A stretch of 64,000 nt of DNA from Paenibacillus brasilensis (lineage in GTDB: Bacteria; Bacillota; Bacilli; Paenibacillales; Paenibacillaceae). Each line of letters starts with the position of its first letter. Positions within the stretch are counted from its first letter, which is position 1. The translations under genes and the position numbers were made by a program. Shown one piece after another: positions 42,094-49,427 of this stretch. The stretch covers positions 2,532,001 through 2,596,000 of the forward strand of contig NZ_CP045298.1 of NCBI RefSeq assembly GCF_009363115.1, read 5' to 3'. Under the pieces are notes generated by a model. It did no database searches. It saw only the letters and a program-made list of their open reading frames with translations, and was not told the DNA's origin.

Positions 42094-43398
42094 CTATCTT
42101 CCTTTCTCCGTCAGTTTCCGTAAAGGCAATATGATTCTAAAAGTAGTCTGTACCCTACCAGTATTCTCTTCTTCATTCTGTTGAAGTTCAATCGTTCCTT
42201 CAAGGCTCTCCGCGACCTCGCGCACATAAAACAATCCCATGCCGGTCGAAGGCTGTCCTTCCTCATCATACTTGGTCGTGTACCCCGGTGTGAAGACCAT
42301 TTCCCGTTTGCGCTGAGGAATACCTGGACCGTTATCGGTGACACTAAAGGATATTATATCCTCTTTTCCCGGCAGAAAGTGAATGGACACGTCAATCCTT
42401 CCGCTGTCATTCATCGCTTCCACTGAATTGGATGTCAGGTTATTAATCAGTGTCAGAACTGTATAAACATGCAGCTTGGGCAACAAAGGATCGAAATTCA
42501 GCGTGAAGCGGATGGACTTGCCCAGCGATTGGGCGTATTTGCTGTTCGTTCGGACGATCAGCTCGCCAAGCTCCTGCGAAGTCATATAATGCACTTCACT
42601 TTCGGAATCAATGAGCTTGGACAAACCGGCAAAAATCCGCTGGCTGTCTTTTTTAATCTCATGGACCTGTCCTGAAATACGAAGTGCCTGTCTAGCGTAA
42701 TGGTCTCTATCCTTCAGAGATTCATCCTGCTGCAGCTCACGGTACAGCTCGTAGCTTTCACGGGTAATTTGCTCCGCGTGCGACAGGGTTTTGCCTAACT
42801 GGACGGACTCCTCATACAAGTCCGATACAAGGAGTAAAATTCGCTCAGTCTGCTGTCTTTGTGCCTCTTCATGCTGGACGGACTGGTTCAGGCGAATTAT
42901 ATTATAGAACCCAAGCACGAAGAAGCTGCGGATCATGGCCATGAGAGCGACCTTGCTGATCTTGACGATATCCCAGATGTCACCGTCAATGCTCCGCCGG
43001 ACGCTAAGTTCCGCTACACTTGCGGCAACCTCAATCCCCACAGAAAGGATGCCTACGCGGAGTGCGCGGTAAGGCTCAGCATTAATGTTAAGAACCTGGA
43101 AGAGCAGACCATAGACCATGTAATAAAAAAAGGTAGGTCCATGCAAAGTCAGCAACTCTTCAAAGGAAGACCCGGGCTGGAGGAAATGATTGAGTGAAAT
43201 GCGAAAGACGACTACAGCTATTCCTGCAAGCACTCCCGATAATGCAGGCGGAATATGACGAATGGATAACAGAAAGAAAAAAAATACGGGCGTACCGAAG
43301 CTGAGACGAAATGTATTATCGAACGGGTGAATATTCAACTCACCTGCCAGTGGTACAAAGATAAGCATCAGCAGGAAAAGAAGTGTATTTAGTTTCAT
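42094..43398 (-). CDS. Sensor histidine kinase, GlnK-like
   Basis: 434 residues. The N-terminal ~190 residues hold about six membrane helices. A coiled-coil linker (HEEAQRQQTERILLLVSDLYEESVQLGKTL) leads to a dimerisation helix with the likely phosphoacceptor His in ISGQVHEIKKDSQRIF. The ATPase domain has N box LINNLTSNSVEAMND, G1 box VTDNGPGIP, and GMGLFYVREVAESLEG. GGAGG lies 9 bases before the ATG. It pairs with the GlnL-like regulator and is divergent from the symporter at 43609; the multi-helix sensor may read the transported amino acid or carboxylate. Confidence 0.9.
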   Translation of the reverse strand: MKLNTLLFLLMLIFVPLAGELNIHPFDNTFRLSFGTPVFFFFLLSIRHIPPALSGVLAGIAVVVFRISLNHFLQPGSSFEELLTLHGPTFFYYMVYGLLFQVLNINAEPYRALRVGILSVGIEVAASVAELSVRRSIDGDIWDIVKISKVALMAMIRSFFVLGFYNIIRLNQSVQHEEAQRQQTERILLLVSDLYEESVQLGKTLSHAEQITRESYELYRELQQDESLKDRDHYARQALRISGQVHEIKKDSQRIFAGLSKLIDSESEVHYMTSQELGELIVRTNSKYAQSLGKSIRFTLNFDPLLPKLHVYTVLTLINNLTSNSVEAMNDSGRIDVSIHFLPGKEDIISFSVTDNGPGIPQRKREMVFTPGYTTKYDEEGQPSTGMGLFYVREVAESLEGTIELQQNEEENTGRVQTTFRIILPLRKLTEKGR

Positions 43399-43441
43399 CC
43401 ATATTCACCTCCGGGTATTTGTTTCAGAAAGGCAATGTAAG

Positions 43442-43480
43442 ATAAATTCACAGGCTCATCATTAAAGTTTGTGAATTTAT
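43442..43480. promoter_or_regulatory. 11-bp inverted repeat in the kinase/symporter divergent region
   Basis: ATAAATTCACA (43442-43452) and its exact complement TGTGAATTTAT (43470-43480), 17 bases apart. It is the clearest dyad between the two divergent genes and a candidate site for the GlnL-like regulator. It does not resemble the direct-repeat site reported for Bacillus GlnL. Confidence 0.5.
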
Positions 43481-43608
43481 AGAAAAAAACAAATACATGT
43501 GTAGAAAACTGTCGGTTTTCATAGTTCAGATTGTAGTATAAATAACATCATTTGAATATTAAGAACAGCATACTGCAAAAATATACAACTCAGTCAGGGG
43601 GGCACAAA

Positions 43609-44871
43609 GTGAAAAAGATAAATTTGACAATGCAAATTTTTATCGGACTGGCTTTAGGTATTATTATTGGCGCCTTATTTTACGGCAATTCAGGGGTGGA
43701 AGTCTACTTAAAGCCGATCGGTGATATTTTCATCCGTCTGATCAAAATGATTGTCGTGCCGATTGTAATTTCAACGCTCGTTATTGGCGTAGCCGGCGTC
43801 GGAGATATTAAAAAGCTGGGCAAGCTCGGCGGAAAGTCTATTGTGTACTTTGAAATTGTGACGACCATTGCCATCCTTTTCGGATTGCTCGTTGCGAATC
43901 TGGCTCGTCCCGGGGAAGGCGTGGATATGTCCCACCTGGCTAAGAGTGATATCCATAAATATGTGGAGACGGCGGAAAGTACAGGCCACAACTTTATGGA
44001 TACGATTGTCCATATTGTTCCTACTAATATTTTCCAAGCGCTGGGCGAAGGGGATATGCTGGCTATTATCTTTTTTTCCGTCTTGTTCGGACTAGGGGTA
44101 GCGGCGATTGGCAACAAGGGCAAGCCTGTGCTGAATTTCTTCGAAGGCGTAGCCGACGCTATGTTCTGGGTAACCAATCAGGTTATGCGCTTGGCTCCGT
44201 TCGGTGTATTTGCACTGATTGGAACGACAGTAGCCAAGTTTGGGCTGGCCTCATTGTGGCCGTTATTGAAGCTTGTTTTGTCGGTGTACGGCGCCATGCT
44301 GCTATTCATTGTGATTGTTTTTGGAATTATCGCCAAGCTTTGCGGTACTCGTCTTTGGACTATGGTCAAAATTTTGAAAAGCGAGCTGCTGCTTGCCTAC
44401 TCAACGGCCAGCTCGGAAAGTGTCCTGCCCAAGATCATGGAGAAAATGGAGAAGTTCGGATGCCCGAAAGGAATTACTTCCTTTGTCATTCCGATAGGAT
44501 ATTCCTTTAATCAGGACGGTTCCACCTTGTATCAGGCGCTGGCTGCGATCTTCATCGCCCAGATGTATGGTATTAACCTGCCGATCACTACACAGATCAC
44601 GCTGATGTTGGTGCTGATTATTTCTTCCAAAGGTATGGCAGGCGTACCGGGCGCTTCCTTTGTCGTTTTGCTCGCTACGCTGGGATCAGTGCACATTCCG
44701 CTGGAAGGCTTGGCCTTTATCGCTGGTATTGATCGTATTCTCGATATGGCGCGTACAGTAGTCAATGTATTAGGCAACTCGCTTGCCGCCGTGGTCATGT
44801 CCAAATGGGAAGGCGAATATGATAAGGAAAAAGGCGAGGAGTACGCTGCTTCCTTAAATAACAGTCAATAA
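43609..44871 (+). CDS. Dicarboxylate/amino acid:cation symporter (DAACS, GltP/GltT/DctA type)
   Basis: The frame opens at 43552, but AGGGGGG 6 bases before the GTG at 43609 sets the start, giving 420 residues. It has eight membrane helices and two hairpins. Diagnostic motifs are the tip of hairpin 1 TASSESVLPKIMEKMEKFGCP, the FVIPIGYSFNQDGSTLYQ helix, and hairpin 2 SSKGMAGVPGASFVVL, followed by the substrate-binding DRILDMARTVVNVLGNSLAAV with Asp and Arg. These carriers import glutamate, aspartate, or C4-dicarboxylates with Na+ or H+. The Arg in DMARTV fits acidic amino acids or dicarboxylates. It is probably activated by the divergent two-component system. Confidence 0.92.
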   Translation: MKKINLTMQIFIGLALGIIIGALFYGNSGVEVYLKPIGDIFIRLIKMIVVPIVISTLVIGVAGVGDIKKLGKLGGKSIVYFEIVTTIAILFGLLVANLARPGEGVDMSHLAKSDIHKYVETAESTGHNFMDTIVHIVPTNIFQALGEGDMLAIIFFSVLFGLGVAAIGNKGKPVLNFFEGVADAMFWVTNQVMRLAPFGVFALIGTTVAKFGLASLWPLLKLVLSVYGAMLLFIVIVFGIIAKLCGTRLWTMVKILKSELLLAYSTASSESVLPKIMEKMEKFGCPKGITSFVIPIGYSFNQDGSTLYQALAAIFIAQMYGINLPITTQITLMLVLIISSKGMAGVPGASFVVLLATLGSVHIPLEGLAFIAGIDRILDMARTVVNVLGNSLAAVVMSKWEGEYDKEKGEEYAASLNNSQ

Positions 44872-44889
44872 GTTGAATGGTTGACTTAC

Positions 44890-44930
44890 AGAACACTCTT
44901 GCGAAAGACATGCAGGGGTGTTCTTTTTTT
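44890..44930 (+). terminator. Terminator after the symporter gene
   Basis: AGAACACTCTTGC pairs with GCAGGGGTGTTCT (three G-U pairs), then a run of seven T residues. Confidence 0.85.
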
Positions 44931-45123
44931 GTTGCATGTGCTTGCTAACCAGCTCTATTTTTCGACATATTTCGATTTTATTTTTATGAAAATATAGGCA
45001 TATAGACTCGGGAAATAGTCCTTAATACCTAATTTATTTTGGTTTTATTTATAATGATTCCTAATAAAATTCCGATATTTAAATTATAGCTTTTTATACT
45101 GGCTTAGAAGGGAAGATTCATAG

Positions 45124-46635
45124 ATGATTTTCAAAAGAAATGAGACCCACTCACTGGCCCCTTTAGTAGAAGAAAGTCGCAAATTATCGCAAAGAATACA
45201 GCAGAAAGATTACTCTGCCGCAATACAACTATCCTCTGCATCCTCCGAGCTTCAAGAGATCGCAAGCAATGTAAACCAAGCGCTGGAGTCCATGAAAAAT
45301 GATGCCAGGCATGTTGACATCCGTTTGAAGCTTGTTACCAAGGCCATCGAAATTGGTTTGTGGGACATGGAGGTGATTGCAGGTGATCCCGTCAATCCAA
45401 GTAATACATTCACATGGTCAGAAGAATTCCGTGCAATGCTGGGATATCAGAGCGAAAAGGACTTCCCGGATGTATTGGACAGCTGGGCATCCCGTCTGCA
45501 CCCCGAAGATCATGACTCGGCATTGGCAGCTTTGTCCAATCATTTACTGGACTATACGGGAACGACTCCTTATGACGTGCAGTATCGCTTGAAGCTGAAG
45601 CATGGGGAATACCGCTGGTTCCGGGCCACCGGAACGACGATTCGCGATCAGCAGGGAGTACCGCTTCGTATTGCCGGGGCTTTATTGGACGTGCACGACC
45701 AAAAGCTTAAGTCCGAAGAATTGGAGGCCATGGTTACGAGATATGATCTCATCAATCGTGTATTGGTTGAGGCTCCGTATGATATCATTTTGGCTGATAG
45801 CGATATAGAGAACCCGGATAATAAGTTTTGGTGGTCCCCGCAATTCCGTCGCACATTGGGCTTTACAGATGAGCAGGATTTCCCGAGTGTGCTTAGTAGC
45901 TGGAGTTCACGCTTGCATCCAGATGACGTTGAAATAGCGTTTAAAGCTTTGACCGACCATTTGAACGATTTTACTGATCGTACTCCCTATGAAGTAACTT
46001 GCCGCTTGCAGAATAAAAATGGAGAATATCGCTGGTATTATAATAGTGGGGGAAGCATACGTGACAGTAAGGGAGTGCCAATTCGCATGGCAGGTACCAT
46101 CCGTGATGTAACGTTGGAGAAACAAAAGCGGGCCGTTGCGGACGAGCTCACACTCAAAATACAGCATCTCTCCGATTCCATTGCGGAAATGGTGAACGGC
46201 GTGAACTCGGTTAGTAACCAGGCTCAGGAGCTGGCTACGGCTCAAGAGCAATCGACGGAGGCAGCGAATCAAGCCAAAGTCAGTGCAGAAGAGACGCAGA
46301 ACATCTCCAACTTCATTAAAGAGATTGCCAATCAAACGAATTTGCTCGGTCTGAACGCTGCCATTGAGGCCTCGCGTGCGGGTGATCAGGGGCGCGGCTT
46401 TGCCGTGGTTGCAGATGAAGTGAGAAAGCTTGCCATTCACAGTGCTGATGCGACCGGAAATATCGAGACCAGCCTGGACGAAATGAAGCTGCTCATCGAG
46501 CGGATTCTGCATAACATCGGCAACATGTCTACGTTGACGCAGACACAGGCCGCGCTAACGCAGCAGGTGAATGCAGCTACGGACGAGATTAACAGCATGT
46601 CCAAAGCATTGCTTGATTTTGCAAGAACGATGTAA
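45124..46635 (+). CDS. Soluble methyl-accepting chemotaxis protein with two PAS domains
   Basis: 503 residues and no membrane segment. An N-terminal helix (1-60) is followed by two clearly duplicated PAS/PAC units, about 65-190 and 200-335. Each has a W-S-F-R-LG segment, DFP-VL-SW-SRLHPDD, and a GEYRW...I-RD-GVP-R-AG end. The signalling domain (~340-500) contains the MCP hairpin tip [38 protein letters not shown], which contacts CheA and CheW. The signalling domain is short, with few methylation helices. It is likely a cytoplasmic receptor for a ligand, redox state or energy state. Heme or flavin binding by the PAS domains cannot be told from the text. Confidence 0.92.
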   Translation: MIFKRNETHSLAPLVEESRKLSQRIQQKDYSAAIQLSSASSELQEIASNVNQALESMKNDARHVDIRLKLVTKAIEIGLWDMEVIAGDPVNPSNTFTWSEEFRAMLGYQSEKDFPDVLDSWASRLHPEDHDSALAALSNHLLDYTGTTPYDVQYRLKLKHGEYRWFRATGTTIRDQQGVPLRIAGALLDVHDQKLKSEELEAMVTRYDLINRVLVEAPYDIILADSDIENPDNKFWWSPQFRRTLGFTDEQDFPSVLSSWSSRLHPDDVEIAFKALTDHLNDFTDRTPYEVTCRLQNKNGEYRWYYNSGGSIRDSKGVPIRMAGTIRDVTLEKQKRAVADELTLKIQHLSDSIAEMVNGVNSVSNQAQELATAQEQSTEAANQAKVSAEETQNISNFIKEIANQTNLLGLNAAIEASRAGDQGRGFAVVADEVRKLAIHSADATGNIETSLDEMKLLIERILHNIGNMSTLTQTQAALTQQVNAATDEINSMSKALLDFARTM

Positions 46636-46652
46636 GGGTGTGTGCAGGAATA

Positions 46653-46680
46653 AGACCGGGCTTTAGGCTCGGTCTCTTTA
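46653..46680 (+). terminator. Terminator after the chemoreceptor gene
   Basis: AGACCGGGC and GCTCGGTCT form a 9-bp stem with a G-U pair, followed by CTTTA. Confidence 0.65.
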
Positions 46681-46721
46681 CTGTTTCTGGAAGATCCATA
46701 AAATTCTCCTGAGCTGCTCAT

Positions 46722-47129
46722 CTAATCATGTAGACTAAGTCCTTTTGTTAACCTATTAATATGATTTTTCTTGCCTATCATACCCATACCTACAAGGTTT
46801 AAGTCATCCGTTCTATACTCTGCAACCTTCGCACGATTGTCTTCATCATTATAAGTCTTAAAGAGCTCTTCGGTATAGATCGTCATATTAACGTCTTTAG
46901 TAAGGGCCTTTCTTAGGATATCTTTTAACTCTTGGCCACTTGCAGAATAAATCATAATCGGTTGCTGTGACATTGGCAAATAAGCTACTCCATCACCATC
47001 AATATAAGATTCACCAATCATATTTTGAGTACCGCCAATTCCAGTCATTAAAAATGCTGTAACATTGAGTTTTTGCCATGTTAAGAGGTCATCTCTAAGT
47101 ATAACTACAATTTTGGTATCCAATTCCAT
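46722..47129 (-). CDS. DUF2000 family protein
   Basis: 135 residues. Family text: an N-terminal KIVVILRDDLLTWQKLNVTAFLMTGI, MIGESYIDGDGVAYLPMSQQPIMIYSASGQELKDIL, then an acidic segment and LVGMGMIGKKNHINRLTKGLSL. DUF2000 proteins have a fold related to peptidyl-tRNA hydrolase 2 and no established function. GAGGAGG precedes the ATG. The AraC gene ends 15 bases upstream on the same strand, so they form an operon, with a decayed LysE-type exporter gene next to it. Confidence 0.85.
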   Translation of the reverse strand: MELDTKIVVILRDDLLTWQKLNVTAFLMTGIGGTQNMIGESYIDGDGVAYLPMSQQPIMIYSASGQELKDILRKALTKDVNMTIYTEELFKTYNDEDNRAKVAEYRTDDLNLVGMGMIGKKNHINRLTKGLSLHD

Positions 47130-47144
47130 TGTAAAAACTCCTCC

Positions 47145-47921
47145 TCAATTTAAATGTGACATAAATTCAAATGCAGTTGTTCCATATATGCTTTTAAAGT
47201 GCTTATTTAAATGTGCTAAATCAACAAAACCACATTCAGCTACTGCCGAATAGATATCTTTGTTTTTTTCTATTAACTGCTTTGCACGTTCTATCTTGCA
47301 GTTAAGAAAGTATTGGTATGGTGAAATCCCAGTATTAGCCTTGAATAATCTGATAAACTTAAATTTTGACATCTCAAGTTCTTTGCAGATGTCGTCAAGT
47401 TTTAGGACACTTTCTAATTTGAATTGAATTATATCCTTCGCTTTTTTAATTAAATCGTTATCTTTCTTATCGTTTATACAAAGATTCGTTTGGAAAAGGC
47501 TATCTGTGAGGGATAAAAGTAATTCATTACACAAAGCCTCATCTTTTCCGCTTAATATTGCATTAGAAAGATTTAATATTCTTTGTTCAAGTCTATGATT
47601 ATACACAATAGGTGTAGAAAAACGTACTATATCTTTTTTCTCAAGAATCTCTAAAAACAATGGTGGCTCAATATATAACATAACATAATCAATACCTGTC
47701 TTATCATAAGCCATTCCGTCATGTGCCTGTTCCGGATTGAAAAGCATAACACCATTTTGATAGGATGATTGCAAACTGCCATCCAAGTTATACTGTTGAA
47801 TACCACGTAATGTTACACCGATTGCATATTCCCTGTGAGCGTGCCTTTTATACGTAAAATCAGTAAAACTGGCTGACAACGCGATAATACCTGCCGATTT
47901 TTTATATATAAATTTATCCAT
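47145..47921 (-). CDS. AraC family transcriptional regulator
   Basis: About 258 residues. A GTG at 47930 overlaps the ribosome site; the ATG at 47921, with AGAGGTG 6 bases upstream, is used. An N-terminal cupin sensor (HAHREYAIGVTLRGIQQY, GVMLFNPEQAHDG) is followed by LKLDDICKELEMSKFKFIRLFKANTGISPYQYFLNCKIERAKQLIEK and a second helix-turn-helix. Codon use here is more AT-rich than in neighbouring regions, which together with the adjacent broken LysE gene suggests an acquired cassette. AraC, LysE-type exporter and DUF2000 genes are found together in other Firmicutes, so it probably regulates amino-acid or drug export. Confidence 0.88.
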   Translation of the reverse strand: MDKFIYKKSAGIIALSASFTDFTYKRHAHREYAIGVTLRGIQQYNLDGSLQSSYQNGVMLFNPEQAHDGMAYDKTGIDYVMLYIEPPLFLEILEKKDIVRFSTPIVYNHRLEQRILNLSNAILSGKDEALCNELLLSLTDSLFQTNLCINDKKDNDLIKKAKDIIQFKLESVLKLDDICKELEMSKFKFIRLFKANTGISPYQYFLNCKIERAKQLIEKNKDIYSAVAECGFVDLAHLNKHFKSIYGTTAFEFMSHLN

Positions 47922-47946
47922 ATAGTTCACCTCTTGATTGGTTCAC

Positions 47947-48289
47947 CTACATCCATACCACTATTGCAGTATAAACTGAAAATAATGCCATAATTGCATG
48001 AACAGTCTTTTTATGCTTCTGTAAAAACTCCTTGAACAATGTACCGAAAAGAAGCCTTCCCATTATTTGCATAACAATTAGAATTCTTGGTATTACCGTT
48101 ATAAGCACAGTATTCAACATAGCAGAAAAAACAAGTAATAAACCAAAAGCAACAGTTGCTCCATATATATTTCATTGCCTTTTTTGTCCCAAAAGTATGC
48201 ACTGTGGTTAATATGATGAGATTAGTAGGTTCAGGTGTAAATGTAACGATAAGGCAGTATATCAAAAAAGATGTAATATTTATGCGCAC
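47947..48289 (-). pseudogene. LysE family exporter, frameshifted and internally deleted
   Basis: On the minus strand from 48289 the frame begins MRINITSFLIYCLIVTFTP, the first helix of LysE/RhtB exporters, and continues to GTKKAMKYI. Near 48170 the family sequence moves to another frame, where YGATVAFGLLLVFSAMLNTVLITVIP and IVMQIMG follow. That text then jumps directly to the C-terminal LFKEFLQKHKKTVHAIMALFSVYTAI end, with a TAG at 47947-47949. About 110 residues remain of the usual ~200, so there is a frameshift plus an internal deletion. The intact protein would export an amino acid or related compound. It lies directly upstream of the AraC gene on the same strand. Confidence 0.75.
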
Positions 48290-48548
48290 ACTCCTGTTAA
48301 AGTATTCTCATAAAATATACATCTTGATATTAAAGGCATATAGTATATTATTGCAGGATTATTCCACTTCTTACGCAAGGCAGCCAAAAGAAAGAAGACG
48401 TATTCCAGTTCAATAAGGATGCTGACAACCCATGATCCTTGACGGTTACAAAATGTTTGCTGGTGTACCTCCACCAAGGGCTGGAGCTCACGGGTTCTCT
48501 TTTTTTATGATATAGTTCTTATACATAATGAGAGAGTTGAGGTGCAGC

Positions 48549-49106
48549 ATGACATCATTGACTATTGTCCAATCATCCGTCAAACCAGGATTAGTAGCTT
48601 TTCAGGCAATCGCTAAAGATCAGGAAGAGGTTCAGGAGTTGATTTTAAAGACGGCCAGATGGCTGCACAGCAAAGGCTCCAAGCAATGGGGCAACCTGCT
48701 CAAAGGGAAAGATGATCACAACCTGGGCGGCGCTATTGCGCGGGGAGAAGTGATTATTTTCCGCACATCAGAGGATCATGCATTGGCGGGTGCAGTGATC
48801 CTGCAACAGCGGCCCAGTGCCTGGGACTGTAGGTTGTGGGGGTTAGACGATGATGATACCGTGGAAGGAACCTCAGTATATTTGCATCGCCTGGTTGTAG
48901 ATCGGGATAGAGCCGGAAAGGGATTGGGCCGTGAGCTAATGCAATGGATTGAACAAGGCATCCGTTTCACAGGCAAGGATCGAATTCGATTAGATTGTAT
49001 TGCAGGGAATGACAAGCTAAGTCAGTTTTACCAACAATGCGGATATACGTATAAGGGTGAAACAGACGGCTATAATATTTTTGAAAAGATGCTAACAGAG
49101 GTATAG
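48549..49106 (+). CDS. GNAT family N-acetyltransferase
   Basis: 185 residues from the ATG at 48549, chosen because GAGGTG lies 4 bases upstream; an ATG at 48528 has no ribosome site. The acetyl-CoA-binding motif A reads LHRLVVDRDRAGKGLGRELMQWIEQG, with the Q/R-x-x-G-x-G/A loop as RAGKGLG. RIRLDCIAGNDKLSQFYQQCGYTYKGE is motif B. It transfers an acetyl group from acetyl-CoA to an unknown amine. The 259 bases upstream contain only a T-rich tract at ~48500 and a TATACAT-like element; nothing else was recognised there. Confidence 0.88.
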   Translation: MTSLTIVQSSVKPGLVAFQAIAKDQEEVQELILKTARWLHSKGSKQWGNLLKGKDDHNLGGAIARGEVIIFRTSEDHALAGAVILQQRPSAWDCRLWGLDDDDTVEGTSVYLHRLVVDRDRAGKGLGRELMQWIEQGIRFTGKDRIRLDCIAGNDKLSQFYQQCGYTYKGETDGYNIFEKMLTEV

Positions 49107-49134
49107 GAAAAATAAAGCCTGAACTGAGTCAAGG

Positions 49135-49180
49135 GGCTGTCCCAGAGGTCATCCAAGATGACGGTGGGGCGGCCTCTTTT
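49135..49180 (+). terminator. Terminator after the GNAT gene
   Basis: GGCTGTCCC pairs with GGGGCGGCC (two G-U pairs); an inner GTCATC-CAA-GATGAC hairpin caps it; TCTTTT follows. Confidence 0.8.
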
Positions 49181-49316
49181 GCTTTAGTCTCTTAGGTTAG
49201 TTATGGCTTCACGGCATAGAATCATTTTTAAAACCAATATTCGTTTATTGACGAATTAAAATATCTTATAAATAAGTCCATGCATTGATTAAAACATCAT
49301 TAATGAATGTTATTAG

Positions 49317-49336
49317 CATATATTACGTCATATATG
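49317..49336. promoter_or_regulatory. 20-bp near-perfect palindrome upstream of ppdK
   Basis: CATATAT-T-ACGT-C-ATATATG is symmetric at 18 of 20 positions and lies about 90 bases before the ppdK start. The rest of the 321-base gap 49107-49427 is the GNAT terminator and AT-rich promoter-like DNA. A regulator binding site is inferred. Confidence 0.4.
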
Positions 49337-49427
49337 TTGAAATAACCTCCTGATATGTGTTACAACTTTAGATAGATATATTTATTAATTCAGGCATGTA
49401 TCTCGATAAGTGGAGGGAATGAATTCA

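Noticed and set aside
48280..48477. Minus-strand open frame between the LysE remnant and the GNAT gene
   Set aside because: Hydrophobic but without start signals or a recognisable family; probably chance in AT-rich DNA, though decayed coding sequence cannot be excluded.
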